A DNA stretch of 64,000 nucleotides from Mesotoga infera (GCF_900157305.1 NZ_LS974202.1:2108001-2172000); one strand, 5' to 3'. Counted from the first letter of the stretch, positions 51,227 through 60,741 are shown. Translations and numbers: made by a program. The notes: generated by a model not told the origin, from the letters alone.

Positions 51227-51255
51227 ATTATATCATCACATTTTCAGTCGATCAA
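51227..51255 (-). promoter_or_regulatory. Promoter of the tRNA-Lys-Leu-Gly operon
   Basis: Reverse strand: TTGATC (51255-51250), 17-bp spacer, TATAAT (51232-51227) with an extended TGA element. It sits 40 bases upstream of mature tRNA-Lys. Confidence 0.78.
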
Positions 51256-51357
51256 GTGGAGAGAAATATTAAAAGAATGTGAAACCGCACTACAGCGACG
51301 CAACACACGGAGATAGAACGGAATACCGCATGGTAAAATTGTCAGGGAGGCGATTAA

Positions 51358-52143
51358 ATGGAACTTCTGGCCGATATTGGTAATACTACAACTGTATTTG
51401 GATTGCAGAAAGGCGACTTGATAACCTCGATATGGAGACTACCTTCAGGGAGGCTAGAAACGGAAGACGAGCTTTTCGCGATTCTCGAAGACCTTCTCGA
51501 AAGTAAGGGTTCATCCATCGACAAAGTCGATGGCTTATGCGTTGCCAGCGTTGTACCGAGTCTAAACAGGTCGATCCAGTATTTTGCGGCGAAGTATCTT
51601 AGAGAGCCGGCTGTCTTTCTCAAGCCGGACCGGTTCGTCTCTTTGGAACTGAAGGCCGACAATCCTGGCGAGATAGGCGCCGACAGGCTAGCTAACGTGA
51701 TCGGCGCTTCAGTTCATTATGGGGCGAACGCAGTCGTCATAGATGTGGGAACGGCCATTACTATAGATGTGCTTAAGGAGAACGCCTTTGTAGGAGGTTC
51801 TATACTCCCGGGTCCTTCGACAGCGATGTCAGCCCTCTTTTCCAAAACCGCGAAACTTCCTGAAGTGGAACTATTTTTCGAAGATCATTATCTTGGAACT
51901 AACACAGAAGACAACATCAGGATCGGGATAGTTAACGGTACTTACTTTGCATTGGCCGGTATCGTCGAAAATATCCTGAAAGTCTTCGATGGCAAGGTAG
52001 ATGTGATAGGAACGGGTGGCAATGTCGAGATGTTCATGGTCGAGAATGGTTTCATAACGATCAAAGATCCCGACCTGACGCTGAAGGGAATCAAAGCGTA
52101 TTATGACAGAGTCAAGGAAAGCAAGAAGAGTACTGCTGGTTAA
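51358..52143 (+). CDS. coaX: Type III pantothenate kinase
   Basis: The enzyme has 261 residues from ATG 51358 after GGGAGG. ASKHA-fold: ADIGNTTTVFGL phosphate loop at the N-terminus, PGEIGADRLANVIG and VIDVGTAITIDVL (catalytic Asp and second phosphate motif), and a C-terminal GTGGN. It phosphorylates pantothenate, the first step of coenzyme A synthesis. Type III enzymes are not feedback-inhibited by CoA. It heads a forward run whose next gene overlaps it by 41 bp. Confidence 0.96.
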   Translation: MELLADIGNTTTVFGLQKGDLITSIWRLPSGRLETEDELFAILEDLLESKGSSIDKVDGLCVASVVPSLNRSIQYFAAKYLREPAVFLKPDRFVSLELKADNPGEIGADRLANVIGASVHYGANAVVIDVGTAITIDVLKENAFVGGSILPGPSTAMSALFSKTAKLPEVELFFEDHYLGTNTEDNIRIGIVNGTYFALAGIVENILKVFDGKVDVIGTGGNVEMFMVENGFITIKDPDLTLKGIKAYYDRVKESKKSTAG

Positions 52144-53464
52144 TCCCTGGATAGAGGATGTTTCGGCGTACGATTACTGGTTGAAGCCTGTGGGTCTGCT
52201 GTACATCTCTTCAATCCTGAGGGATTTGGGAATCGAGCCCATTCTCGTGGATTGTTTGGACAGATACGACTCGGACTTTCTCTCTTCTGGCGGAGAGAGC
52301 CAGGAGAAATACTTCGGGACAGGGAAGTTTCATGAAGTGGTAATCTCCAAGCCGGAATCCATGAAGCATATACCCAGGAAATTCAAACGTTTTGGAATAC
52401 CCGAAGAGCTGCTCAGGAGGAAGCTCCGTTCCACGGGCGAGGTGGCCGGAGTTTTCGTGACTTCGATGATGACCTACTGGTACAACGGGGCGGTCGATAC
52501 GATACGTGTGATTCGCGAAGAATTGCCGACCGCCAGGATAGTTCTGGGAGGGATCTACGCAACGCTTCTACCCGATCACGCGGCTGCCAATTGCGGTGCC
52601 GATTTCCTCTGCCCTGGAACCGGTATCGCTCCGATAAAAAAGGCGCTCGAATGTCTCGGCATAAATGCAATACCGCGCGAGGACTGGTTTACGGCGCTAG
52701 ACCCGGATTACTCCCATTACACACGCCTGCCTTACGCGGTTCTCCTGACGAGTCTCGGGTGCCCTTACAGGTGCACGTACTGTGCAAGCGGTAAACTCTG
52801 GAAGGGGTTTTCAAAGAGAGATCCTGTGGCGATAGCCGATTCGATAGAGAACCTGACCGATCGCGAGGAAACTGAAGATGTGGTTTTTTTCGATGACGCT
52901 ATACTCTTCGGTGATTTCAAGGCTCTATTGAAAGAGCTTTTGAAAAGGAAGATAGTCAGGAGGTTCCACCTGCCCAATGGCGTCCACGCGAGGCTGCTGG
53001 ATGAAGAGATGGCCGGGCTCCTCTACGACAACAATTTCAAGACGATCAAACTCGGACTTGAAACCTCGGATCCTTCGATGCAACTTTCGACTGGTGGAAA
53101 GGTGACGAACGAAGATTTTTTCAAGGCCGCGAAAAATCTAGCTAACGCGGGTTTTACGTCCCGCGAGATGAGCGCCTACATAATGCTCAACCTGCCTGGC
53201 CAGAAGGTGGAGGATGTTGAGCGTTCGCTGGAAATGTGTGGTGAGCTCGGGGTCTATCCAAGTTTAAACGAATTCACCCCGATACCTGGAACAGAGCAGT
53301 GGAAGACTCTCATCGAGGATGGCGTTTTTGATGAAGGGATCGACCCTCTGCTTCTTGACAATTCCCTGCTTCCCCACTGGTGGAAGAAAGGCATGAACGC
53401 GTCGCAGGTTCAGGCCCTGAAGGAGATGGAGTGGAAAGTGAGGAGGTCTCTCGATGGAAAATGA
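52103..53464 (+). CDS. B12-binding-type radical SAM protein
   Basis: The protein has 453 residues from ATG 52103 (41 bp inside coaX; AAGGGAATC upstream). An N-terminal Rossmann-like domain (~8-180) resembles the cobalamin-binding domain of B12 radical SAM enzymes (VLLVNPW.., VGLLYISSILRDLGI, ..IVLGGIYATLLPDHA..) but has no clear D-x-H-x-x-G motif, so cobalamin may bind base-off without a His ligand, or not at all. The radical SAM cluster is C220-x3-C224-x2-C227 (GCPYRCTYC). Substrate is unknown; members modify tRNA, lipids and antibiotics. It overlaps folK by 11 bp. Confidence 0.9.
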   Translation: MTESRKARRVLLVNPWIEDVSAYDYWLKPVGLLYISSILRDLGIEPILVDCLDRYDSDFLSSGGESQEKYFGTGKFHEVVISKPESMKHIPRKFKRFGIPEELLRRKLRSTGEVAGVFVTSMMTYWYNGAVDTIRVIREELPTARIVLGGIYATLLPDHAAANCGADFLCPGTGIAPIKKALECLGINAIPREDWFTALDPDYSHYTRLPYAVLLTSLGCPYRCTYCASGKLWKGFSKRDPVAIADSIENLTDREETEDVVFFDDAILFGDFKALLKELLKRKIVRRFHLPNGVHARLLDEEMAGLLYDNNFKTIKLGLETSDPSMQLSTGGKVTNEDFFKAAKNLANAGFTSREMSAYIMLNLPGQKVEDVERSLEMCGELGVYPSLNEFTPIPGTEQWKTLIEDGVFDEGIDPLLLDNSLLPHWWKKGMNASQVQALKEMEWKVRRSLDGK

Positions 53465-53981
53465 AATTTATCTGGGCTTTGGAAGCAACCTCGGGGATCG
53501 TCTTGAAAATTTGAAGATGGCCTTCGATGGTTTGAAAGAGTGTGGAGCGGTTTGCAAAAAGGTATCGGCGGTTTTCCTATCCTCTCCTTATGGGGGAGTT
53601 GAGCAACCGGATTTTCTCAACTGCGTCGGCAAGTTCTTTTTCTGTGGCTCTCCGTATTCTCTGCTCGATGCGATATTCCGGATCGAGGAGTCTCTGGGGA
53701 GAGTCAGGAGCGTGAGGTGGGGACCGAGAACCATAGATATTGATATTCTTCTCTACGGTGAGGAGATAATCGAAAGTAATACTCTCACTATTCCCCACAG
53801 CGATATAATAAATAGAGCTTTCGTTCTGGTTCCGCTCTTGGAAATAGACAGCGGTATAGTCGATCCCAGAAGCGGGAGACCTTACAGCGAGTTTCTGGAC
53901 AGGCTGGACCGGAGCGAATGGCCAGAGATATACATGAAAGCCGATGATTTTGCCCGTGCGGCGGGCCTGGAGGTAAAATAA
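53454..53981 (+). CDS. folK: 6-hydroxymethyl-dihydropterin pyrophosphokinase
   Basis: The enzyme has 175 residues from ATG 53454. HPPK signatures: GFGSNLGDR at the N-terminus, RWGPRTIDIDILLYG (metal-binding Asp pair) and IPHSDIINRAFVLVPL. It adds pyrophosphate to hydroxymethyl-dihydropterin in folate synthesis. The C-terminal ~25 residues exceed the core domain slightly. folP and folB are not adjacent. Overlaps of 11 bp upstream and 1 bp downstream show it is in the middle of a coupled operon. Confidence 0.95.
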   Translation: MENEIYLGFGSNLGDRLENLKMAFDGLKECGAVCKKVSAVFLSSPYGGVEQPDFLNCVGKFFFCGSPYSLLDAIFRIEESLGRVRSVRWGPRTIDIDILLYGEEIIESNTLTIPHSDIINRAFVLVPLLEIDSGIVDPRSGRPYSEFLDRLDRSEWPEIYMKADDFARAAGLEVK

Positions 53982-54490
53982 TGAGAGCGAAAATTCCTTT
54001 GATACCGGTGATGATTTTAATTGTCATGCTCCTTTTAGTATCGTGCTCGACAGCGAAAGAAGAGTTAGTTCCCGGCAGATATGCGGGGTTTAAACCGGGC
54101 GACTATATGGACCTTTCATCGAACACTTCAATTGGCGGATCGATCATGGATCTCTCCCTGGATGGCGAGACTTTGCTCCTGGAAAAGCGTTTCGCCAGGG
54201 GAATGGAAGAGTTCATAATTTACATCGCCAAGTTCACTAAATCTTCACAAACGACGAGTTTCTGGTACAACCTGATCCGCGAAGTCTCCAACGATTTCAG
54301 ATCCTTTGTTAGCGCCCTGCCATTGATATACGGAGAGTTCCAGGGCGAGGTACAGAAGGGATACATGAGGGCCTGGTTCTCAGGGAAGTGGCTTTACGTA
54401 TTCCTTGGAAAGACCAAGAGCGAGGTGAACTCGGCGGTTAAAGCCTTCAAGGAATTCGAGAAGTTGCTGGTGAAATCAATTGATTCGTAA
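53981..54490 (+). CDS. Lipoprotein of unknown function
   Basis: The protein has 169 residues from ATG 53981, sharing one base with the folK stop. A signal peptide with lipobox LLVSC (Cys 22) marks it as a lipoprotein. The mature domain (~140 residues) has the GRYAGFKPGDYMDLSSNTSIGG start and a C-terminal helix rich in Lys/Glu; no family recognised. It overlaps the next radical SAM gene by 11 bp. Confidence 0.85.
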   Translation: MRAKIPLIPVMILIVMLLLVSCSTAKEELVPGRYAGFKPGDYMDLSSNTSIGGSIMDLSLDGETLLLEKRFARGMEEFIIYIAKFTKSSQTTSFWYNLIREVSNDFRSFVSALPLIYGEFQGEVQKGYMRAWFSGKWLYVFLGKTKSEVNSAVKAFKEFEKLLVKSIDS

Positions 54491-55397
54491 GCCTTACAGA
54501 GACCTGAAAAGCTACCTCAAAGAGAGATACGGCCAGGCCGTTCAAAGGATCCCTCTGGATGCGGGATTTACTTGTCCCAACAGAGTCGGTGGGGCTGGTG
54601 GATGCATCTATTGCGATTCTACCGGGAGTGGATTCACCGTTGATTCAAGGCTCTCACTTCTCGATCAGCTCCAGAGAGGAATGGACGGGCTCAGAAAAAA
54701 AGGGCTTGGGAAGTTCATGGCCTACTTTCAAGCCAACTCGAACACCTTCGCCCCGGTAGAAAGACTCAGAGAACTCTATAAACAGGTATTGATAGAAGAT
54801 GTGGTCATTCTCGACATTTCTACCAGACCCGATCTGGTCGGCGAGGAAGTGCTCGAACTTCTTGATGAACTCTCCAGAGATATTGATGTGATACTTGAGC
54901 TGGGTCTTCAGAGTGTAAACCCCAACACGCTTAAGAAGATAAACAGGGGTCACACTCTCTCACAGTTCGTAGATGCGGCTATAAGGGCGACAAAGCACAA
55001 CATCGAGACAGTTGCACACGTCATAGTCAACCTACCTTGGGATACAATCGAAGATGTCGCGGAGGCGGCCAGACTGCTTTCTGTACTCGGTGTGAAAGGG
55101 GTAAAAATCCATTCACTTTACGTTGTCGAAAACACCGAGCTGGCCAGGCAGTATCTGGCTGGCGAGACCGTACTCACGAGCCTGGACGTTTTTCTCGAGA
55201 GGGTGGTTACTTTTTTGGAATATCTGGACGAGGATGTGGTAGTTCACAGACTGGTCGCCGATCCGCCGATCGAGGGGACGCTTTTCGGAAACTGGGGTTT
55301 TTCAAAATTACAGCTGTTGAATATGATAGAGAAAAAGATGATAATCGAAGGTAGATACCAGGGTTCGAAAGCCCTCAAAGTTAAGAGAGGAAAGTGA
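54480..55397 (+). CDS. Radical SAM protein, TIGR01212 family
   Basis: The protein has 305 residues from TTG 54480. The cluster motif C32-x9-C42-x2-C45 (FTCPNRVGGAGGCIYC) and the opening YRDLKSYLKERYG are diagnostic of TIGR01212, which is related to the Elp3-like radical SAM fold but has no acetyltransferase domain. Also present: FQANSNTFAP and ELGLQS. Its biochemical role is not settled. The stop codon lies inside the 5' strand of the RNase P RNA P1 helix. Confidence 0.93.
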   Translation: MIRKPYRDLKSYLKERYGQAVQRIPLDAGFTCPNRVGGAGGCIYCDSTGSGFTVDSRLSLLDQLQRGMDGLRKKGLGKFMAYFQANSNTFAPVERLRELYKQVLIEDVVILDISTRPDLVGEEVLELLDELSRDIDVILELGLQSVNPNTLKKINRGHTLSQFVDAAIRATKHNIETVAHVIVNLPWDTIEDVAEAARLLSVLGVKGVKIHSLYVVENTELARQYLAGETVLTSLDVFLERVVTFLEYLDEDVVVHRLVADPPIEGTLFGNWGFSKLQLLNMIEKKMIIEGRYQGSKALKVKRGK

Positions 55398-55716
55398 AAC
55401 GGGTGATCGCGGCAATGCCGAGGAAAGTCCGGACTCCATGGGCGAGGATGCTGGGTAACACCCAGGGGGAGAGATCCCCGGTAAGGGCTATAGAGAAGCA
55501 AACCGCCTACGGGCAAGGGTGGAAAGGTGAGGTAAGAGCTCACCAGCTGTCGGGTAACCGGCAGGCTTGGCAACCCCCATCCGGAGCAAGTCCAAGCAGA
55601 AAGGGTTTGAGGGCGCCCACCGAATCCCTTTCGGGTAGGATGCTGGAGGGTTATGGTAACATAACCCCGAGATAGATGATCACGCGAACAGGATCCGGCT
55701 TACGGTTTCACTTTCC
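55389..55716 (+). ncRNA. rnpB: RNase P RNA
   Basis: Universal features are present in order: GAGGAAAGTCCGGACTCC (55420-55437; P4/CR-I), AGAGAAGCAAACCGCC and GGTAAGAGCTCACC (specificity domain), GGAGCAAG, and the 3' GATAGATGATCACG with ACAGGATCCGGCTTAC (CR-V/P4 partner). P1 is a 12-bp helix GGAAAGTGAAAC / GTTTCACTTTCC at the ends, followed by a T-rich tail at 55718-55726. The RNA forms the catalytic part of RNase P, which matures tRNA 5' ends. The 5' end overlaps the preceding CDS by about nine bases. Confidence 0.97.
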
Positions 55717-55736
55717 CTTCTTTTTTGGTGTGGATT

Positions 55737-57419
55737 ATGAACATACCGATGAACAGAAAAGAAATGTTACGGCGTGGCTGGAACAATCTAGATATAATAC
55801 TGGTTACGGGAGACGCCTTCGTCGACCATCCTTCATTTGGAACGGCGTTGATCGCAAGGGTTCTCGAAGCGGCCGGCTGGAGGGTGGGAGTGATCTCCCA
55901 GCCTAACTGGAAGAACACCGACGATATTTCGGCACTCGGAAGGCCGCGCCTCTTCTTTGGTGTTACGTCCGGCAACGTTGACTCCATGGTCGCCAACTAC
56001 ACCTCCTCTGGCAAAAAAAGAAAGAGCGATGACTACACTCCCGGCGGTGCGGGCGGTGCAAGACCCGACAGGGCCGTGATCGTGTATTCGAATCTTATAA
56101 GGCAGGTCTTCAAAGATGTGAATATAGTTTTGGGTGGGGTAGAGGCCAGCCTGCGAAGATTCTCCCACTACGACTGGTGGAGTAACAAAGTAAGAAAATC
56201 CGTACTCCTCGACTCCAAGGCCGATCTTCTAGTCTATGGAATGGGAGAAAAACCGATTCTGGAGATTTCCAGTAGGATAGCTTCGGGGGAACTCCCTGCA
56301 GACGTACCAGGAACGGTCGTCTGGAGTTCGAACAGACCCCGGGGGTTGGAGCTTCCCTCTCATGATGAAGTATCGGCCGATCGCCGGAAGTATTTCGAGT
56401 CGGTAAGGCTTCTTTACGACGAAACAAACCCGGTGCGTGGACAGCTTATCTACCAGCTTCAGGACAGCCGATTTGTCATACAGAATCCTCCCCCTGGAAT
56501 AGATTCAGACGATTTGAACGGATTTTACCGTCTGCCATACACCAGGCAGGTCCACCCGGTCTGTCTGGAAAAGGGGCCGGTAAAGGCGCTAGAAACGGTC
56601 AAATATTCTATAACCACTCACAGAGGCTGTTATGGTCAGTGCAATTTCTGCGCCATAACACTTCACCAGGGGAGAACTGTGGTTTCCAGGAGCGAAGAAT
56701 CTATCATGGAGGAAGTCTCTCTGCTGGTAAAAAGCCCAGACTTCCGCGGCACCATCACAGATCTCGGTGGACCTACGGCCAATATGTACGGCTACGAGTG
56801 CCCGGTTAAGCTGAAAAAAGGTGCCTGCAAGGATAAGCGATGCCTCTTTCCGGAGGTCTGTGCCACTTTGAGACCCGACCACTCTAGATATATCAACCTG
56901 ATGGAAAAAGTCGCTTCGGTTCCCGGCGTGAAACATGTTTTCATTTCCTCGGGCATAAGGTACGATCTGATCCTCGCCGATAAGACTTACGGAAGAGAGT
57001 TTCTCAGGAGACTTATCGAGAGACACATCTCCGGTCAATTGAAGATTGCGCCGGAACACAGCAACGACAGGGTCCTCGAGCTTATGGGTAAGCCTTCTAG
57101 AGAGACTCTCGAGGAGTTCTTGCAGGAGTTCCATGAATTGTCGAAGGGCAAAAAGCGGTACGTTATAGGCTATTTCATCGCCGCCCATCCGGGATGTCGG
57201 CTGGAAGATATGGTTCGACTGAGACGATTCGTTGCCAGAGAGATGAATTACAGACCGGAACAGGTGCAGATATTCACGCCCACACCTTCGACGATCTCGA
57301 CTGCTATGTACTTCACGGAGCTGGACGGGCCTGAAGGTCGAAAGATATTCGTTGAAAAATCCTTTACCGGTAGGATGAAGCAGAAGGCTGTTCTATTGGG
57401 TAGAGAGCACCCTAAATAG
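55737..57419 (+). CDS. YgiQ-family radical SAM protein
   Basis: The protein has 560 residues from ATG 55737; a GTG at 55725 sits in the likely ribosome site. YgiQ/UPF0313 landmarks: N-terminal ..DIILVTGDAFVDHPSFG.., PGGAGGARPDRA, NIVLGGVEASLRRFSHYDWW, the cluster RGCYGQCNFC near residue 300, a GPTANMYG loop and an extra Cys group (CKDKRCLFPEVC). The reaction is unknown. It begins right after the rnpB terminator-like T tract and converges on the permease gene with an 8-bp overlap of 3' ends. Confidence 0.94.
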   Translation: MNIPMNRKEMLRRGWNNLDIILVTGDAFVDHPSFGTALIARVLEAAGWRVGVISQPNWKNTDDISALGRPRLFFGVTSGNVDSMVANYTSSGKKRKSDDYTPGGAGGARPDRAVIVYSNLIRQVFKDVNIVLGGVEASLRRFSHYDWWSNKVRKSVLLDSKADLLVYGMGEKPILEISSRIASGELPADVPGTVVWSSNRPRGLELPSHDEVSADRRKYFESVRLLYDETNPVRGQLIYQLQDSRFVIQNPPPGIDSDDLNGFYRLPYTRQVHPVCLEKGPVKALETVKYSITTHRGCYGQCNFCAITLHQGRTVVSRSEESIMEEVSLLVKSPDFRGTITDLGGPTANMYGYECPVKLKKGACKDKRCLFPEVCATLRPDHSRYINLMEKVASVPGVKHVFISSGIRYDLILADKTYGREFLRRLIERHISGQLKIAPEHSNDRVLELMGKPSRETLEEFLQEFHELSKGKKRYVIGYFIAAHPGCRLEDMVRLRRFVAREMNYRPEQVQIFTPTPSTISTAMYFTELDGPEGRKIFVEKSFTGRMKQKAVLLGREHPK

Positions 57420-58686
57420 CGAACATCACAAGGATATACCCCGTTCCCATTAATAGAGTAATGAGGGTCACGGGCAGGGAGAATTTCAAAAAATCGCTGT
57501 AAGTTAGTTTTTCCCGCGAGTTCTTTTCGATCAGTCCGACGCCGACCATGTTAGCCGCCGCTCCGGCCAGCGAGAAGTTTCCACCAAAGCACGAAGCTAT
57601 AGACACTACCCACCAGATGTCGGTGGTTATGCCGTATCTCGATATCATTCTACTGATTATCGGTATCAGGAAAGTCACTGCAGGGACGGCTCCTATGAAA
57701 CCGCTCAATAGCGACGACAACCAGAAAAGCACCAGAAAGAGAACTACTTTGTTTCCAGCCATAACTCCCAAAGCATCGGATATGAAGGCCGTGATACCGA
57801 CCTCTTGAATTGCGAAAGCGAGAACGAAAAGACCTATGAAGAAGAAAATAGTATCCCATTCGATATCTTCTGAAAGCTGAGCGAAATTCCTCCCACTGAG
57901 CAACATAGCTGCCGCGGCACCGGTAAGAGCGATTATGGAAGGCTCGATTTTCAGAAGGCCGTGGATCAGGAAGCCGATTATAATTGCCAGAAAGACCACC
58001 AGGGACTTTATAAGACCGGATCTGGACAATATCGCTTTCGATGGATCCATGCTGGCCAATCTTTGAAGCTTGTCTTCAGTATTCCTGTAGGGTTTAAAAG
58101 TTACTCTGTCCAGGTAGATCACCATTACGATGATCGCCAGGATAGATATAAGACCGTCAATCTTTATAAAATCCATGAAACCGAAACCACTGGCCGATCC
58201 AATCAATATGTTCGGAGGATCTCCGATCAATGTGGCCGTACCACCGATGTTGGCCATAAGCACTCCGGCGAGCATGAAAGCCTTCGGTGATACACCCAAA
58301 GCGTCGGCAACCAGAAAAATGACCGGAGCGAAGAGAAGTATCGTTGTCACATTGTCTAAAAAGGCCGAGAAGACCGCTATCGTTACCATGAAAAGCGTCA
58401 TCAAAAATCTTAGCCTGCCTTTTGTAAGGCGTACCACATAAACAGCCACGAACTCAAAAAAGCCTGTTGTCCTGAGGGTACCGACTACTATCATCATCCC
58501 GATCAGAATTCCGATAGTGTTGAAATCAACAAGCCTACCGATCTCCTTCATATCGAAATCGGGTATGATTTTAGAGATCAGGATCAATGTTCCGGCAGCG
58601 AATGCCACCGTAGAACGGTTTAGTTTTCCGGAGATTATCAGTATATAGGCGACAACAAAGATCGAAAGTACATAGAATAACTGCAA
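57412..58686 (-). CDS. ArsB/NhaD-type ion permease
   Basis: The permease has 424 residues from TTG 58686, six bases after AGGTGA. About eleven membrane segments are predicted. The ion-transporter superfamily repeats appear as DNVTTILLFAPVIFL followed by NIGGTATLIGDPPNILIGS, and in the second half ..GAVPAVTFLIPII.. and GGNFSLAGAAANMVGVG. It is closer to ArsB/P-protein and NhaD families than to citrate transporters. Substrate (arsenite, Na+, dicarboxylate) cannot be fixed; no ars genes are nearby. Confidence 0.88.
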   Translation of the reverse strand: MQLFYVLSIFVVAYILIISGKLNRSTVAFAAGTLILISKIIPDFDMKEIGRLVDFNTIGILIGMMIVVGTLRTTGFFEFVAVYVVRLTKGRLRFLMTLFMVTIAVFSAFLDNVTTILLFAPVIFLVADALGVSPKAFMLAGVLMANIGGTATLIGDPPNILIGSASGFGFMDFIKIDGLISILAIIVMVIYLDRVTFKPYRNTEDKLQRLASMDPSKAILSRSGLIKSLVVFLAIIIGFLIHGLLKIEPSIIALTGAAAAMLLSGRNFAQLSEDIEWDTIFFFIGLFVLAFAIQEVGITAFISDALGVMAGNKVVLFLVLFWLSSLLSGFIGAVPAVTFLIPIISRMISRYGITTDIWWVVSIASCFGGNFSLAGAAANMVGVGLIEKNSREKLTYSDFLKFSLPVTLITLLMGTGYILVMFAI

Positions 58687-58823
58687 AACTACTCACCTCG
58701 GAAAATCTCGTGCAAAAATCAACTATATGAGTATAACACTACCACAGTTTTTTTGAACCAACTAAAAGAAAGGAAAGTCATATTAACACCCGGGGTAGCC
58801 GGAAATAATAAGGAGGTCAGAGT

Positions 58824-60224
58824 ATGAGAAAAGTATTTGTAGTTGTCTTACTGGTTCTAGTATCGGTGGCTTCTCTGGCCCTGGTCAACGAAGGCTACGA
58901 AAGCCCCATAGTGAAAGTAGTGGAAACGGCCGGACCAGCGGTAGTTAAAGTTGATGTAGAAGCCACGGCAAGGTATACTCCAGACGATTTATTTGGATTC
59001 GACGAATTTTTCAGACGTTTCTTCGGCGAGATTCCCGAACAGTCGCGAAAAGTTGTGGCACTCGGTTCGGGCTTCATCTTCAACAAAGAGGGGTACATCT
59101 TTACCAACGAACATGTGGTTGCAGGAGCCGAGAAGATAACGGTCTCGCTTCTTGACGGGAGCGTTTACCCGGCCAAGTACATCGGTGGCGATGCCGATCT
59201 CGATATAGCGGTCATAAAGATAGACCCTGATGGAAGAGATCTTCCCATAGCTGAACTGGGAGATTCCGACACCCTGCGAGTTGGAGAATGGGCGATAGCC
59301 ATAGGAAATCCCCTCGGATTGAAGCACACCGTTACGGTAGGAGTAATAAGCGCGGTCGGCAGACAGATACCCAAACCCGATGGAAATAGCGTATATTCCA
59401 ATCTGATACAGACTGACGCGGCGATAAATCCTGGCAACAGCGGTGGACCCCTTTTAAACATATATGGCCAGGTTATCGGCATCAACACAGCGATAGTCGA
59501 TCCTGATGTCGGCACAACTCTCGGCTTTGCGATACCCGTGAATGTGGCCTTAAGGTTCGTAGATTCGATCATCGCGACAGGCTCAATCCAGAGGGCTTAT
59601 CTGGGAGTCTATCTCGATAATGTCACTGAATCGACAGCACGATCCCTGGGTCTAAAAATCGACAAGGGAGCTCTGGTAATGGACGTCGTGAAGGGTTCGG
59701 CTGCTGACAAAGCCGGAATAAAACCGCAGGATGTCATAGTGAAATTCCAAAATCTCGAAATCAACAATTCATCGGAACTGAGAGCTGCCATCCTCAATTA
59801 TCCAGCCGGTTCGGAAGTGTCGGTCGTGGTGAACAGATTCGGTGAAACCATAGAGCTTAAAGTGATACTGGGAACTATGCAGGAACAGGTGCAGGCGACA
59901 GCCCCAAAGGAACAGAAGCCAGCCGAGAGCAGCGTTCTTGGTATTACAGTGAACGATATAACTCCATCCGATAGAGAGAGGCTTTCTCTTCCCGAAGATC
60001 TCAGAGGCGTCATAGTCAGCGGTGTGAATACGCAGGGTATCGTCTATAGACTGGGACTAAGTATCGACGATGTGATAACCAGGATAAGTGTGAACGGAAA
60101 TCAACAGGCCATACAAGGTGTCGATGATTTCAAGAAGGTTGTCGATAGCTTGAAGAAGGGCGATTACATAGCCTTCTTTATCTATCGCGACGGAGTGAGA
60201 TTCGTAGCCTCATTCCAGTACTAA
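58824..60224 (+). CDS. degP: Periplasmic serine protease of the DegP/HtrA family
   Basis: The protease has 466 residues from ATG 58824 after AATAAGGAGG. Signal peptide ~1-20, trypsin-like domain with His 97 (TNEHVVAG), Asp 127 (ADLDIAV) and Ser 206 (NPGNSGGPL), then two PDZ domains (~240-345 and ~365-466). Length and two PDZ domains match DegP/DegQ. It degrades or refolds misfolded envelope proteins. It is a single-gene unit between a permease and the fab region. Confidence 0.95.
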   Translation: MRKVFVVVLLVLVSVASLALVNEGYESPIVKVVETAGPAVVKVDVEATARYTPDDLFGFDEFFRRFFGEIPEQSRKVVALGSGFIFNKEGYIFTNEHVVAGAEKITVSLLDGSVYPAKYIGGDADLDIAVIKIDPDGRDLPIAELGDSDTLRVGEWAIAIGNPLGLKHTVTVGVISAVGRQIPKPDGNSVYSNLIQTDAAINPGNSGGPLLNIYGQVIGINTAIVDPDVGTTLGFAIPVNVALRFVDSIIATGSIQRAYLGVYLDNVTESTARSLGLKIDKGALVMDVVKGSAADKAGIKPQDVIVKFQNLEINNSSELRAAILNYPAGSEVSVVVNRFGETIELKVILGTMQEQVQATAPKEQKPAESSVLGITVNDITPSDRERLSLPEDLRGVIVSGVNTQGIVYRLGLSIDDVITRISVNGNQQAIQGVDDFKKVVDSLKKGDYIAFFIYRDGVRFVASFQY

Positions 60225-60240
60225 GGATCGAAAGGAAACA

Positions 60241-60262
60241 CCGCCACTCTTTCGAGTGGCGG
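60241..60262 (+). terminator. Stem-loop after degP
   Basis: Perfect 9-bp stem CCGCCACTC/GAGTGGCGG with a TTTC loop 17 bp past the degP stop. No T tract follows on either strand, so it may be a weak bidirectional terminator between degP and fabZ. Confidence 0.5.
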
Positions 60263-60330
60263 CTTACCCCCGTTAACCCCTGTGCTGAATCATATGAATT
60301 ATTATAGCATAGGGGATTTTTCTTTCAAAA

Positions 60331-60741
60331 CTACGCGCGGGCAAGTAAGAGGACAGCCTCGGCTACTGGCAGTTCCTCTACGCTCGCCATCGCCTCAACT
60401 TTAACGACACCCATCTTCGTCTGTATAACTTTCACTTCATATTCAAGCACGCAAGGCGGTCTAACCTGACCCCTGAAGCGGGCTTTCTCGATACCTGCAA
60501 ATAGCGGTGTAGAACCTGGTTCCAGAAGAAGCACCCCGGCCGTCTGAGCGAGTCCTTCGATTATAAGCACGCCCGGATATATGGGGTAGTTGGGGAAGTG
60601 ACCCTTGAAAACTTCTAGTTTTTCATTGATATCTTTGAATGCTTTAATGTGAGAGGTTCCCATTTCGATAACCCCATCCACCATGAGAAAGGGGTCTCTG
60701 TGTGGGATCCTACTCATTACGAACTCTCTGTCCATTTCCAT
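60331..60741 (-). CDS. fabZ: 3-hydroxyacyl-ACP dehydratase FabZ
   Basis: The enzyme has 136 residues from ATG 60741 after AAAGGAG. Hot-dog fold with IPHRDPFLMVD (His 14), the catalytic His 48 in GHFPNYPIYPGVLIIEGLAQ and Glu 62. It dehydrates 3-hydroxyacyl-ACP in each elongation cycle. It is divergent from fabK with 132 bp between, in which I saw no FapR-like palindrome. Confidence 0.96.
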   Translation of the reverse strand: MEMDREFVMSRIPHRDPFLMVDGVIEMGTSHIKAFKDINEKLEVFKGHFPNYPIYPGVLIIEGLAQTAGVLLLEPGSTPLFAGIEKARFRGQVRPPCVLEYEVKVIQTKMGVVKVEAMASVEELPVAEAVLLLARA

